Assembly (NCBI GenBank): GCA_023150475.1 | Contig: JAKLKU010000005.1 | Location: forward strand, 186,001 to 250,000 | DNA length: 64,000 nucleotides | Reading direction: 5' to 3' | Source: Planctomycetota bacterium | Lineage (GTDB): Bacteria; Planctomycetota; UBA1135; GCA-002686595 | Part shown: positions 8,991 to 17,752 of the stretch, one piece after another | Position numbering within the stretch: position 1 is the first letter of the stretch | Layout of the letters: the number at the start of each line of letters is the position of its first letter | The notes under the pieces: generated by a model | The model's input: only the letters and a program-made list of their open reading frames with translations | What the model was told of the DNA's origin: nothing | Databases searched by the model: none | Position numbers and translations under genes: made by a program

Positions 8991-9033
8991 GCGCGCGGCG
9001 GATGGAGCTCACGCGAGCTCGTCCGCCGCGCGC
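8991..9033. terminator. Bidirectional terminator hairpin
   Basis: Perfect 12-bp outer stem (GCGCGCGGCGGA at 8991-9002; complement at 9022-9033), a small internal bulge, then a 6-bp inner stem (GAGCTC/GAGCTC) with the 4-nt loop ACGC. It lies exactly between the stops of two convergent genes (8970 and 9044). Confidence 0.8.
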
Positions 9034-9043
9034 GTCTCTCCCA

Positions 9044-10882
9044 TCACTTGCAAAACTCGGCGTGCAACGCGTCGGACAAGTTGAAGCCGTGGCCGACGAG
9101 CTGCGGGTCGCGGTACCAGAACTGGAAGTTCCACTGCGAGCCCGCGGTGATCAGCGACGCGGGTGACGACGGATCGTTGAAGTCGAGCGCGAAGCTCGCC
9201 GTCCCGTCGACTCCGGTGACGACGATCGGCAGCCGCTTCTGGCCACCGGTGACGCACAGGTAGCCTTCGCCGAACGGGATCTGGTTCTGGAACGCGCCGA
9301 AGAAGAACACCCCGGGCTTCGTCGGCGGACAGCCCTGCACGTCGAGCACGAGCTCGTTCGCAGCGACGCTCGTCGAACCGTGTGACCCGATCGCCGCGCC
9401 CTTGCCGGTCGTGTTGATCGCGCCGATGCAGTACGACGTCGGCGGCGGGCACGGCGAAGGCGGCGCGATCACGACGTCGAGACCGATCGAATCGCAGCCG
9501 TTGTCGGCGCCGCGCTCGACGACGAAGAAGAGCCAGTCACCCGCCGCGACGGTAATCGACGCGAGCGACGAACCTCCGGAACCGGATGCGAACGATTGCA
9601 CGCCACCGCCCGGGAGATAGTCCGACGCGAGCGTCACGCTCGGCGTGCCGTCGTAGCGATCGACCGACCAAGACACACCGTCGGTGCAACCGGTATGCAA
9701 GTCGCGCAGCCCACCGGACACGGCGACCACGCCGGCGACGGGACTTTGCCAACCGACGACGACGGCCTCCGCCGAACTCGGATGCACTCGCACGACGCCG
9801 GCAGGCCATTGGATGCCTTCGAGCGTCTGGTGCACGCCGGTCGCGTTGATCCCGACCGCGGGCAGCTTGTTCTTCACGCCGCCCGACGAGTCGTAGCCTT
9901 GCCACTGCTCGACACCGAGCACGCCGAGCACGTCGGGCAGGAACTCCGGCAGCAGCCAATACCCGGTCGGATCGTGGGCCGAGCCCGACGCCGCGCTGCC
10001 GAGGAAGTGCCACACGCCGGCGGTGCCGCACGCGTCGGGATTGGGGTTCGCGTGGTCGGGCGCGATGCGGAAGTCCGCGGCGAGGTTCCACACCGCGCAG
10101 CCGCCGGGTTGGATCGGCGCGTCGGAGACGAGCCACGTCGGATCGTCGGTGCCCGCGCTCGACGTCGCGCCGAGCGTTCCGTGGTGCGCAAAGCTCGTCG
10201 AGTCGTGCGCGATCTGGCCGGCGCCTTCGTCGAAGCTCCAGCGAGCGACGAGCCCCGGTTCGTTGCCGACCACGGTGCGATTCCACGTCGCCGCGATCTC
10301 CGCCGGAGTCCTCGGGTAGTTCCAGAGACGCACTTCGTCGATGCGGCCGTCGAAGTACTCGTTCGGCATCTGCACCGGCAACCCCGCGCCGATGCATAGG
10401 TCGGTCAGCGGCAAGTGCGTCATCGCGCCGAGCGAGTGCGGCTCGCTCGCCACCTGCACGCCGTCGACCCAGAACTCGAGGTGGTCGAGCGCGTAGATGC
10501 CGAGGAAGTGGTGCCACTCGCCGACGTAGACCGTGTGCGGCTGCGGGTCCTTCGCCCAGACGCGGAACTGCGAGCCGCGCGTGTACATCACTTGCATGCG
10601 TTGGTCGAGGTCCTGATCGCACGTGATGAAGTACGCGTCGTTCAGGCCCTTGCGCAGCAGACGCGTGTTCCAGTCCTGTGGGCCGTCGAGGCGCGCCCAG
10701 AGCTCGATCGTGATCTCACCGGGCTCGAGCGCGACGGAGCGCGCGACCCCGACGAAGTCGTCGACGCCGTCGTAGGCAAGACAGGTTCCCGCCGACGAAG
10801 TCGAGGTCTGCGCGGCTCCGAAAGATGCGAACGCGACGACCAGCGACGCGACATGGGCGGCGCGGCGAGTGCGAATTTCCAT
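9044..10882 (-). CDS. Secreted LamG-domain protein with the shared C-terminal domain
   Basis: 612 aa from ATG 10882, preceded by AGGAG at good spacing; the N-terminus is a signal peptide (MEIRTRRAAHVASLVVAFASFGAAQ). Residues about 33-215 are a LamG/concanavalin-A-like jelly roll (YDGVDDFVGV…ITIELWARLDG…WHHFLGIYAL…FDGRIDEVRLWN), usually a carbohydrate or protein binding fold. The middle (about 270-500) has no recognised domain. The last 125 residues, starting CPPPTSYCIGAINTTGKGA and ending WFYRDP-like (FWYRDPQLVGHG), are a variant of the C-terminal domain also seen in the genes at 6370 and 20895. No catalytic residues are recognisable. It is likely cell-surface or exported. It lies downstream of the dispersed intergenic element. 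Confidence 0.85.
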   Translation of the reverse strand: MEIRTRRAAHVASLVVAFASFGAAQTSTSSAGTCLAYDGVDDFVGVARSVALEPGEITIELWARLDGPQDWNTRLLRKGLNDAYFITCDQDLDQRMQVMYTRGSQFRVWAKDPQPHTVYVGEWHHFLGIYALDHLEFWVDGVQVASEPHSLGAMTHLPLTDLCIGAGLPVQMPNEYFDGRIDEVRLWNYPRTPAEIAATWNRTVVGNEPGLVARWSFDEGAGQIAHDSTSFAHHGTLGATSSAGTDDPTWLVSDAPIQPGGCAVWNLAADFRIAPDHANPNPDACGTAGVWHFLGSAASGSAHDPTGYWLLPEFLPDVLGVLGVEQWQGYDSSGGVKNKLPAVGINATGVHQTLEGIQWPAGVVRVHPSSAEAVVVGWQSPVAGVVAVSGGLRDLHTGCTDGVSWSVDRYDGTPSVTLASDYLPGGGVQSFASGSGGSSLASITVAAGDWLFFVVERGADNGCDSIGLDVVIAPPSPCPPPTSYCIGAINTTGKGAAIGSHGSTSVAANELVLDVQGCPPTKPGVFFFGAFQNQIPFGEGYLCVTGGQKRLPIVVTGVDGTASFALDFNDPSSPASLITAGSQWNFQFWYRDPQLVGHGFNLSDALHAEFCK

Positions 10883-11029
10883 GGCTGACTCCTGGGCGAA
10901 TACGGACGGCGCGAGGCGCACGGACGGCACACGGACCTTCCTCGCGCATGGCACGCGGCTCCGCACGTCAGCCGAGGGAGGCACTCGGCTCTGCCCACTT
11001 CGTACGCAGGGCGCACACCGCCGCTCGGG

Positions 11030-11370
11030 ATACTGCCACTCGTCGTTGCGCCGAAAATCGCGAGCGGTGTGCAACCGAACGCCCGCGGGTGAGTCCATGC
11101 CGGAAGCCGCGAGGTGTCTCTGCCCCCGACGATCCGGACTCGGAGTCGCACGAACGGGGCACAATGGGGTCGCGATCACGCGCAGCGAGCCGGCGCGACG
11201 CGCGCCCGTCCGTTCCGGTCGTCGCCTCGGTCGTCGCCCAGGGCGTCAGCGCGGGACTGGCCCTTCGTGTCCCGCGTCCGGCCGTTTCTCAGCGCAAGGG
11301 CCGGGCGACGGCGGAAACCGCCTGGACGAGGCCGCGAGCGGGGTGCTCCTGATCCAACGTGCGGTGCCAG
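11030..11370 (-). repeat. Dispersed intergenic element, copy 1
   Basis: Non-coding element of about 340 nt matching 56492-56857 in the same orientation. Block A (11030-11124 versus 56492-56586, 95 nt without gaps) differs at about 11 positions. Block B (11327-11370 versus 56814-56857, 44 nt without gaps) begins with CGAGGCC and ends with GCGGTGCCAG in both. Between them, similarity is patchy with length differences. In minus-strand reading it begins 15 nt after the stop of the debranching-enzyme gene and ends about 150 nt before the LamG start. No inverted ends or target duplication are obvious. The rest of the 10883-11384 gap holds no gene I can support. Confidence 0.75.
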
Positions 11371-11384
11371 TTCCCGGGCGTGTT

Positions 11385-13391
11385 TCAGGCGAGCAGGCGG
11401 TCGAGGCGCAAGAGCTCGCCGAGCGACCACGCTTGGAACGGCGCGCCTCGCGGCGTGTGCGGCGCGTCGCCGTCGGCGATCTCGCTCGCGTGACCGACGC
11501 CCGCGCTCGACAAGTGGGCTTGCAGCGGCGCGAGGAACCGCTCGCGCGCCGTGCGTTTCGCCGCCGCGAGCGCCGTCGGCGTCGCGCCGTGCGCACGCAC
11601 CCACGCTTCGACGAACGCGCCGGCGAGCCACGGCCATGCCGTGCCTTGGTGATACGCCTCGTCGCGCGACACCGGATCGCCGAGACAACGGCCGCGATAG
11701 CCGGGTTCCTTCGGTCCGAGCGTGCGCAGCCCGAGCGGCGTCCAGAGTTCGCGTTCGACGGTTTCGAGCACGATGCGCGCACGTTCGGGATCGAGCAACG
11801 TCCTCGGCAAGCCGCCGAGCGCGAAGACTTGGTTCGGCCGCAGCGTCGGATCGTCGACGCCGGGCTCGCCTTCGACGTCGACGACGTCGAAGAGCGCGCG
11901 GCGCGTCGGATTCCAGAAACGCTTGACGAAGCTCTGCTCCGCGAGCTCGCGCAAGCCGTCGTGCGCGCGCGTGAACCGATCGGCGACGGCGAGCGCGTGG
12001 ACCCAGAGCGCTTGGATCTCGACCGGCTTGCCGCGCCGCGGCGTGATCACGCGTTCGCCGATCTTCGCGTCCATCCACGTGAGCTGGACACCGCGCGCGC
12101 CGGCGGTCACCAAGCCGTCTTCGTCGCAGCGGATGCCGAAACGCGTGCCGCGTGCGTAACCGTCGACGATCGCCAACACGGCGTCGGCGAGCGCGGCGCG
12201 TTCGCTGCGCGACAGCTTCGCCGCGCCGCGTTCGACGAGGTCGAGGTACTCGCCGACGACGACGCAGTACCACAGGCTCGCGTCGACCGAGTTGTAGTCG
12301 GGCACGTCGCCGCGATCGGGGAACCGATTGGGCACCATGCCGCGGCTCGTCGTCTTCGACCACTCGACGAGGATCTTGCGCGCGTCGTCGAAGCGACTGG
12401 TCGCGAGCAAGAGCCCACGCATCGCGATGAACGTGTCACGGCCCCAATCGGTGAACCACGGGTAGCCCGCGATCAGCGAGAGCCCATCGCCGCGGCGCAC
12501 GACGTAGGCGTCGGCCGCACGTTCGAGCGGCGTCGCGAAACCCGCGCGACGGCGCGTCTCGCGCTCGCGGAGCTTCTTCAGCGCGGCGACGGCGCTCTTC
12601 GCTCCGCGCTGGAGCTCGTCGAGCGCCGCGCTCGTCCCGACGATCCAGCACGCGGGCCCCGCGGCGAGGTCGAACACCAGTTCGCCGGGCGACGCGAGAT
12701 CCTCGAGCGCGTCGTGCCCGCGCACCGCTTCCTCCGCGTAGAAGAAGCCGCGGTACCAGAACGAGCGCGGCGTGTAGCTCGCGTTCGCGAGCGAACTGAT
12801 CTCGGGCAACGCCGCGTAGGTGTGCCAGTCGACACGTTCGCCGCGCACGCTCGCGGCGAACTGGAGCTCGGCGTTCTCGCGTTGCAACGCGTGGTGGTCG
12901 CGCCCCGAGAGGAACGGGCGCACGGTGAGCACGACGCTCGACGGCCCGGAGAGCAGCCGCCACGTGACGACGACGAGCGCAGTGCCGTGCACGCGGAAGA
13001 GCTCTTCTTCGACGCGCGTGCCGTCCTCGAGCGCGAACGTCCAGCGCGGCCACGGTTCGCACGCGAACGACTCGATGCGTTTGACGCCGTCGGGGGCGAG
13101 CACGTCGGGCGCGTAACGCTGCGTCGTCAGTGCGAACCGGCCGTTCGGCGTCTCGACGAACGCGTCGTAGCCGTTGACCAACGTCACGCGCTCCGCGGGC
13201 GGCACCGCCGCGTGCACGAGCAGCGCGTGGTAGCGCCGAGTGCGGACGCGCGCCGAAGTGCCGAGCGAGTAGCCGCCGAGCCCGTCGGTCTCGAGCCATT
13301 CGGTCGCTTCGTCGATCGCGATCGGCGTCGACGGCTGCGTTGCGGGTGCAGGTGCTTCGGTCGCGGGGATCAGACGTCCGTTCGTCAGCAT
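11385..13391 (-). CDS. Glycogen debranching enzyme (amylo-alpha-1,6-glucosidase type, GH133)
   Basis: 668-aa cytoplasmic enzyme expected to hydrolyse alpha-1,6 branch points in glycogen-like glucans. It has the N-terminal GDE_N beta domain (about 25-260; EWLETDGLGGYSLGT, RYHALLVHA) and the C-terminal (alpha/alpha)6 barrel GDE_C (about 285-660; GYPWFTDWGRDTFIAMRG, YNSVDASLWYC, DPVSRDEAYHQGTAWPWL), which carries the acidic active-site residues. Length and motif order are normal for the bacterial/archaeal family. The ATG at 13391 lies 4 nt after the anti-sigma stop, so the gene is the third cistron of a sigma/anti-sigma operon. That is an unusual partner, and it suggests that glycogen breakdown is tied to that stress or signal response. 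Confidence 0.92.
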   Translation of the reverse strand: MLTNGRLIPATEAPAPATQPSTPIAIDEATEWLETDGLGGYSLGTSARVRTRRYHALLVHAAVPPAERVTLVNGYDAFVETPNGRFALTTQRYAPDVLAPDGVKRIESFACEPWPRWTFALEDGTRVEEELFRVHGTALVVVTWRLLSGPSSVVLTVRPFLSGRDHHALQRENAELQFAASVRGERVDWHTYAALPEISSLANASYTPRSFWYRGFFYAEEAVRGHDALEDLASPGELVFDLAAGPACWIVGTSAALDELQRGAKSAVAALKKLRERETRRRAGFATPLERAADAYVVRRGDGLSLIAGYPWFTDWGRDTFIAMRGLLLATSRFDDARKILVEWSKTTSRGMVPNRFPDRGDVPDYNSVDASLWYCVVVGEYLDLVERGAAKLSRSERAALADAVLAIVDGYARGTRFGIRCDEDGLVTAGARGVQLTWMDAKIGERVITPRRGKPVEIQALWVHALAVADRFTRAHDGLRELAEQSFVKRFWNPTRRALFDVVDVEGEPGVDDPTLRPNQVFALGGLPRTLLDPERARIVLETVERELWTPLGLRTLGPKEPGYRGRCLGDPVSRDEAYHQGTAWPWLAGAFVEAWVRAHGATPTALAAAKRTARERFLAPLQAHLSSAGVGHASEIADGDAPHTPRGAPFQAWSLGELLRLDRLLA

Positions 13392-13395
13392 GGTC

Positions 13396-13638
13396 TCATT
13401 CGGGCCGAGCCTTGCGCGCGGCGAGGATCGCGCGCACGAGCTCCGGCGGCGCGTCCGCGGCGAGCTCGACGTCGCGTTTCGCGCTCCGCGCGAGCTCGAT
13501 CGTCTTGCGATAGCTCTGGAGGTAATTCGTGCAGGCGGTGCAGAGCGCGAGGTGGCGGTCGAACTCCGCGCGCTGCGCGGTGGACAGCGTGCCGTTCACG
13601 TAGGCGTCGAGGAACTCGGCGAACTCGCGGCAGGTCAC
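13396..13638 (-). CDS. Zinc-finger (ZAS) anti-sigma factor
   Basis: 80-aa protein starting at GTG 13638, which overlaps the sigma-factor stop by 4 nt (GTGA), indicating translational coupling. It carries the zf-HC2 signature with His-x3-Cys-x2-Cys (HLALCTAC) and an upstream Cys (VTCREFAEFLDAYVNG). This is the zinc-binding fold that holds an ECF sigma factor inactive. No TM segment follows, so it is a short cytoplasmic anti-sigma factor, possibly redox-sensitive like RsrA. The target is almost certainly the sigma factor encoded just upstream. Confidence 0.88.
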   Translation of the reverse strand: MTCREFAEFLDAYVNGTLSTAQRAEFDRHLALCTACTNYLQSYRKTIELARSAKRDVELAADAPPELVRAILAARKARPE

Positions 13639-14252
13639 GGGAGGTCCTCTCGGTAGTGTTCGTCGAGCAGGGTGCGCAGCGCTTGGCGAGCCCGGTGCAG
13701 CCGCACCGCGACCGCGTTCGGTGTGATGCCGAGCAGGCGGGCGACTTCGTCGGTGTCGACGCCTTCGATGTCGCGCAGGAGCAGCACGGTGCGGAAGCTC
13801 TCCGGCAAACGTCCGATCGCGGCGCGGACGAGTGCGCAGGTCTCGGTGCGCTCGAGCGCTTCGTCGACGCGTCGATCGTCCCACGCATGCGGCGGTTCGG
13901 CGTGGTGGCCGTCGTCGAGGAACGTCGGCAGGAGCTCGTCGATCGCCTGCTCGTCGCGCCGGCGCGCCGAACGCAGCTTCATCAGCGCCGCGTTGACCGC
14001 GATGCGATGCAGCCACGTCGCGAGCCGCGCGCCGCCTTCGAAACGGTCGAGCGACTTGAACGCCGAGAGGAACGCCTCCTGGACCGCGTCGCGCGCGTCG
14101 TCCTCGTTGCCGAGCAGGCGCCGGGTCACCGCGAGCATCCGCGGCAAGTGCGCCTCGACGAGCTCCGCGAACGCAGCATCGTCGCCGGCGCGCAAGCGAA
14201 CGAGCACACGCTCGTCGTCCGCTCGACCGACCCGTTCCGGCGCATGCGTCAC
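13635..14252 (-). CDS. ECF RNA polymerase sigma factor (RpoE-like)
   Basis: 205 aa from GTG 14252; the frame stays open upstream but without sigma homology, so the start before THAPERVGRADDERV is used. Region 2 spans about 22-90 (LVEAHLPRMLAVTRRLLGNEDDARDAVQEAFLSAF…WLHRIAVNAALMKLR) and region 4 about 140-195 (LPESFRTVLLLRDIEGVDTDEVARLLGITPNAVAVRLHRARQALR). It redirects RNA polymerase to a small regulon. It is coupled to the ZAS anti-sigma factor and then to the debranching enzyme, so that enzyme is probably under its autoregulated promoter. Confidence 0.93.
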   Translation of the reverse strand: MTHAPERVGRADDERVLVRLRAGDDAAFAELVEAHLPRMLAVTRRLLGNEDDARDAVQEAFLSAFKSLDRFEGGARLATWLHRIAVNAALMKLRSARRRDEQAIDELLPTFLDDGHHAEPPHAWDDRRVDEALERTETCALVRAAIGRLPESFRTVLLLRDIEGVDTDEVARLLGITPNAVAVRLHRARQALRTLLDEHYREDLP

Positions 14253-14392
14253 GCGACCCAGGTTAGGCGCGCGGTAGCGGAGCCGCAATCGGACACGGGC
14301 ACGCGGTGCGGTGCAGGTCGGGTGAGTCACGTGAGCCTTGTCCGCCACGCGTTCGGATGCCGCGGGAGTCGCGGCCTTTCCGAAATCGTCGT

Positions 14393-15559
14393 TCAGCCCG
14401 CTCGGACGGCGATCAATCGCTTCACCCACACGATGAAGACGCCGGTCAGCACCAGGTTGAGCGCGAGCGACAGCGTGGCGACGGTCACCATCGTGCCGCC
14501 GATGCCGTAGCCCAGCGAGACGACCAGCACGCCCGCGCCGACCTCGCCGCGCGGCCACATGCCGATGCAGAGCGCGAGCCGCTCGCGCCACGTCGCTTCG
14601 CCGCGATAGCAGAACAGCGGGAACATCTTCCCGAGGTTCGCGAGCAGCGTGATCACGAGCACGTGGAACGCGAGGCTCCCCCAACCGCTCTCGCTCGTGA
14701 CCGCGATCTTCGGCATCGAGAGTCCGACGAGCACCATGAACGCGCCGGAGATCAGCGTCGCGACGCGTTGTTCCTCTGGCGACTCCGGGCCTTCCTGGTG
14801 GCCTTCGCGACGATCGTCCGAGTGCGGGTCGGCGCCCTGCGGCCGCGCGAGGATGCAGCCGAGCACGAAGGCGGGCAGCAGCACCTCGATGTGGATCGGC
14901 ACGACGTCGTCGATCACTTTGCTCGCCGAATAGAGCGCTTCGGAGACCGCGGTGATCACGACGGCGTAGCCGAGCACCCACGGCCAACTCGTCGGCCAAC
15001 GCACCGCGTGCAACCAACGCCACGCGACCCAGAGCAACACCGCCATCACGACGACGATCACGGCGAGTTGCCAGCGCGCGCCGACGATCAGCATCTTGAG
15101 CGGGATCATCAGGAGCACGGTGTCGAGGTCGTCGAAGATCGCGAGCACCCGCGCCTTCTTGAAGAGCCACGTCGCCGAGAGCCCGGCCGCCGCCAGCATC
15201 GCGAAGAGGATCCCCGCCGACGTCGGCGCGGCGAAACGACCGGCGAGCAACGCGTCGCTCCAGTTCGTCTCGCCGCCCGCCGGCGTCAGCACCCACACGA
15301 AGTACGCCGCGCAGAAGAGCCACGGGAACGCGGCGGCCGTCGCCGCGACGCCGTAGTCGACGGCGTACGAGCGCAGCTTCGACTTCTCGATTTCGAACTC
15401 GTAGCCGACGTGGATCATGATGAAGCCGAGCAGCGTCATCGTCGCGATCCGCACGACGTTGCCGATCGTTGCCGCGCGCTCGGGCTCGAGTCCGGCGATC
15501 ACCTGCGATCCGATGAGACCGGCGACCAGCAACACCGAGAAGACGAGCACCTTCTTCAT
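14393..15559 (-). CDS. Cation:proton antiporter (CPA-type membrane protein)
   Basis: 388 aa from ATG 15559 (MKKVLVFSVLLVAGLIGSQ). About ten to twelve hydrophobic helices cover almost the whole length. A hydrophilic His/Asp/Glu loop lies at about residues 250-275 (PQGADPHSDDRREGHQEG). The pattern, with charged residues inside helices (DDLDTVLLMIPLKM; GMWPRGEVGAGVLVV), fits Na+/H+ or K+/H+ exchangers of the CPA superfamily; ion specificity cannot be told. It is at the short end for CPA2 proteins and lacks the Trk nucleotide-binding domain. It is divergent from the sugar-isomerase operon at 15740; a 180-nt gap separates the starts. Confidence 0.75.
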   Translation of the reverse strand: MKKVLVFSVLLVAGLIGSQVIAGLEPERAATIGNVVRIATMTLLGFIMIHVGYEFEIEKSKLRSYAVDYGVAATAAAFPWLFCAAYFVWVLTPAGGETNWSDALLAGRFAAPTSAGILFAMLAAAGLSATWLFKKARVLAIFDDLDTVLLMIPLKMLIVGARWQLAVIVVVMAVLLWVAWRWLHAVRWPTSWPWVLGYAVVITAVSEALYSASKVIDDVVPIHIEVLLPAFVLGCILARPQGADPHSDDRREGHQEGPESPEEQRVATLISGAFMVLVGLSMPKIAVTSESGWGSLAFHVLVITLLANLGKMFPLFCYRGEATWRERLALCIGMWPRGEVGAGVLVVSLGYGIGGTMVTVATLSLALNLVLTGVFIVWVKRLIAVRAG

Positions 15560-15739
15560 CGCCGCGGGAGCGTACCGTCGAGACACGACGTCGCACGACT
15601 TTCTTCGGCTGCCCGGTCCTCCCGCGGCGGTTTCTCCGGCGACGACTCGATCGCGCCGCGCGCGAACGTGCGGAGCGCCGGACACCGCGAGCACGCCGCA
15701 CGAGTCGAAGGAAGTCGCGCGACACGTTACGGTGATGGC

Positions 15740-16591
15740 ATGTACGAACAGATGACGCGTGCGGCGAAACGGCTCGGCGCCTGCTCTTGGTCGTTGCGCG
15801 CGGCTCATCCGCGCGAGCTCGCCGAGCGCGTGCGCCAAGTCGGCGTTTCCAACGTCCAACTCGCGCTCGATCCGTTGCGCACCGGCGCGTGGTCGTTCGA
15901 CGAAACGGTCGAGCTGCTCGCGCGCCACGGCCTCACGATCCGTTCGGGCATGATGGGCATGGAGGGCGAGGACTACTCGTCGCTCGAGACGATCAAGCGC
16001 ACCGGCGGAGTCCGGCCGACCGAACACTGGCCGGCGAACCTCGCGGCGGCGCGCGCGAACGCGAAGCTCGCGCAGCGCCTCGGGCTGCGGCTCGTCACGT
16101 TCCACGCCGGCTTCCTGCCGCACGAACCGCACGATCCCGAGCGCAAGGAGCTGGTCGAGCGCTTGCGCGCCCTGGTCGACGTCTTCGCGGGCGAAGGCGT
16201 CACGGTCGGCTTCGAGACGGGCCAGGAAAGCGCTGAAACGTTGCTCGGTGTGCTCGCCGAACTCGAACGGCCCGCTGCGGGCGTCAACTTCGATCCGGCG
16301 AACATGCTGCTCTACGACATGGGCGATCCGGTCGAAGCGCTCGCGCAGCTCGCGCCGCGCGTCAAACAAGTCCACGTCAAGGACGCGCGCCGCACGCGGC
16401 AGAAGGGCACGTGGGGCGAGGAAGTCTGCGTCGGCACGGGCGAAGTGGATTGGGGCGGCTTCTTCGACGTGCTCGCCCGGACCAAGCTCGACGTCGACTT
16501 GATGATCGAACGCGAAGCCGGCGACGACCGCGTCGGCGACATGCAGAAGGCACGCGAGCTCGTGTCGCTCGCTCTCGGAGCCGGACGATGA
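15740..16591 (+). CDS. Sugar phosphate isomerase/epimerase family protein (AP_endonuc_2 TIM barrel)
   Basis: 283-aa cytoplasmic TIM-barrel protein of the xylose-isomerase-like/AP endonuclease 2 superfamily. Metal-binding acids appear in order: VTFHAGF, VGFETGQES, GVNFDPANMLLY, KQVHVKDARR and DLMIEREAGD. Family members isomerise or epimerise sugars, inositols and hydroxypyruvate, so the exact reaction is open. The ATG at 15740 is used. The stop overlaps the next start (ATGA at 16588), so it is coupled to the Gfo/Idh/MocA oxidoreductase, and the two probably work on the same sugar or cyclitol. Confidence 0.88.
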   Translation: MYEQMTRAAKRLGACSWSLRAAHPRELAERVRQVGVSNVQLALDPLRTGAWSFDETVELLARHGLTIRSGMMGMEGEDYSSLETIKRTGGVRPTEHWPANLAAARANAKLAQRLGLRLVTFHAGFLPHEPHDPERKELVERLRALVDVFAGEGVTVGFETGQESAETLLGVLAELERPAAGVNFDPANMLLYDMGDPVEALAQLAPRVKQVHVKDARRTRQKGTWGEEVCVGTGEVDWGGFFDVLARTKLDVDLMIEREAGDDRVGDMQKARELVSLALGAGR

Positions 16592-17628
16592 CGCGCGAGA
16601 CTCCCGACCGCCGCGAGATCCGCGTCGGCATCGTCGGCTTGGGCTTCATGGGCCGCACGCACCTCGCGGCGTATCGTGCCGCGGCGGCGAACGGCCGCCC
16701 GAATCGACTGGTCGCCGTCGCCGATGCGTCGAGCGAGCGCTTGAGCGGCCGCGCGCCCGCCGCGGGCAACCTCGCGACCGGTGCGGACGCCGCGCTGTTC
16801 GATCCCAAGGTGGTGCGCGGCTACACGACGCCCGCGGAGCTCTTCGCCGACCGCGAAGTCGAGCTCGTGTCGATCTGCACGCCGACGCCGACGCACGTCG
16901 AGCTCTCGCTCGCCGCGCTCGCGGCCGGGAAGCACGTGTTGCTCGAGAAGCCGGTCGCACTCGCGTCGAGCGACGTCGCGCGTCTCGCAGAGGCCGCGCG
17001 CGCCGCGTCGACCCAGTGCATGCCCGCGATGTGCATGCGCTTCTGGCCCGGTTGGGATTGGCTGAAGGCTCGCGTGCACGACCGTTCGTTCGGACGCGTG
17101 AAGAGCGCCGTGTTCCGCCGGCTCGGCACGCCGCCCGCGTGGGCGCCGGGTTTCTACGACGATCCTGAGCGGAGCGGCGGCGCACTGTCCGATCTGCACG
17201 TGCACGACGCCGACTTCGTGCGTTGGTGTTTCGGCGCGCCGCGGTCGGTCGTCTCGACGGGCACCCTCGATCACGTCACGACGCTCTACCGTTACGCCGA
17301 CGGACCCGAACACGTCGTCGCCGAAGGCGCGTGGGACCACACGCCGGGTTTCGGTTTCCGCATGCGCTACACGGTGATCTTCGAGCGCGCGACCGCCGAC
17401 TTCGACCTCGGCCGCGAGCCCAAGCTCCTGCTCGCGGAGGGCGGCGAGGCACGGCCGATCGAACTCGCGCCGACCGCCGGCTACGACGGCGAAGTCGCCC
17501 ACCTGCTCGATGCGCTCGCGAGCGGCCGCCGGGAGCTCGCGGCGACCCTCGACGAAGCGGTCGGGCTCGCGCGCATGCTCGAGGCGGAACGCAGGAGCCT
17601 ACGCACCGGCATGCCGGTCGCGTGTTGA
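16588..17628 (+). CDS. Gfo/Idh/MocA family NAD(P)-dependent oxidoreductase
   Basis: 346 aa. The Rossmann motif VGIVGLGFMGRTHLAAY is at about 13-29 and the family EKP motif (HVLLEKPVAL) near residue 117. The C-terminal sheet domain holds the catalytic-type segment GGALSDLHVHDADFVRW (Asp/His). The family oxidises or reduces hydroxyls of sugars, cyclitols and their derivatives. It overlaps the upstream isomerase by 4 nt, forming a two-gene catabolic unit of the kind planctomycetes carry in many copies. There is no Tat signal, so it is cytoplasmic. Confidence 0.92.
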   Translation: MTRETPDRREIRVGIVGLGFMGRTHLAAYRAAAANGRPNRLVAVADASSERLSGRAPAAGNLATGADAALFDPKVVRGYTTPAELFADREVELVSICTPTPTHVELSLAALAAGKHVLLEKPVALASSDVARLAEAARAASTQCMPAMCMRFWPGWDWLKARVHDRSFGRVKSAVFRRLGTPPAWAPGFYDDPERSGGALSDLHVHDADFVRWCFGAPRSVVSTGTLDHVTTLYRYADGPEHVVAEGAWDHTPGFGFRMRYTVIFERATADFDLGREPKLLLAEGGEARPIELAPTAGYDGEVAHLLDALASGRRELAATLDEAVGLARMLEAERRSLRTGMPVAC

Positions 17629-17752
17629 CGTCCTGGAATGCCAGCGTGCGTCGGTCGTACGTGAAACCGCGCGTGGAGCGTTTCGCTCGTTGATTCGCCC
17701 GCGCGCGATGAGTTGACTGTCCACAGCCGGCCGACGCCCGCAGCGAGACACC

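Noticed and set aside
11030-11370. Insertion sequence or MITE
   Set aside because: No transposase, no terminal inverted repeats and no visible target duplication at either copy; kept as an element of unknown nature.
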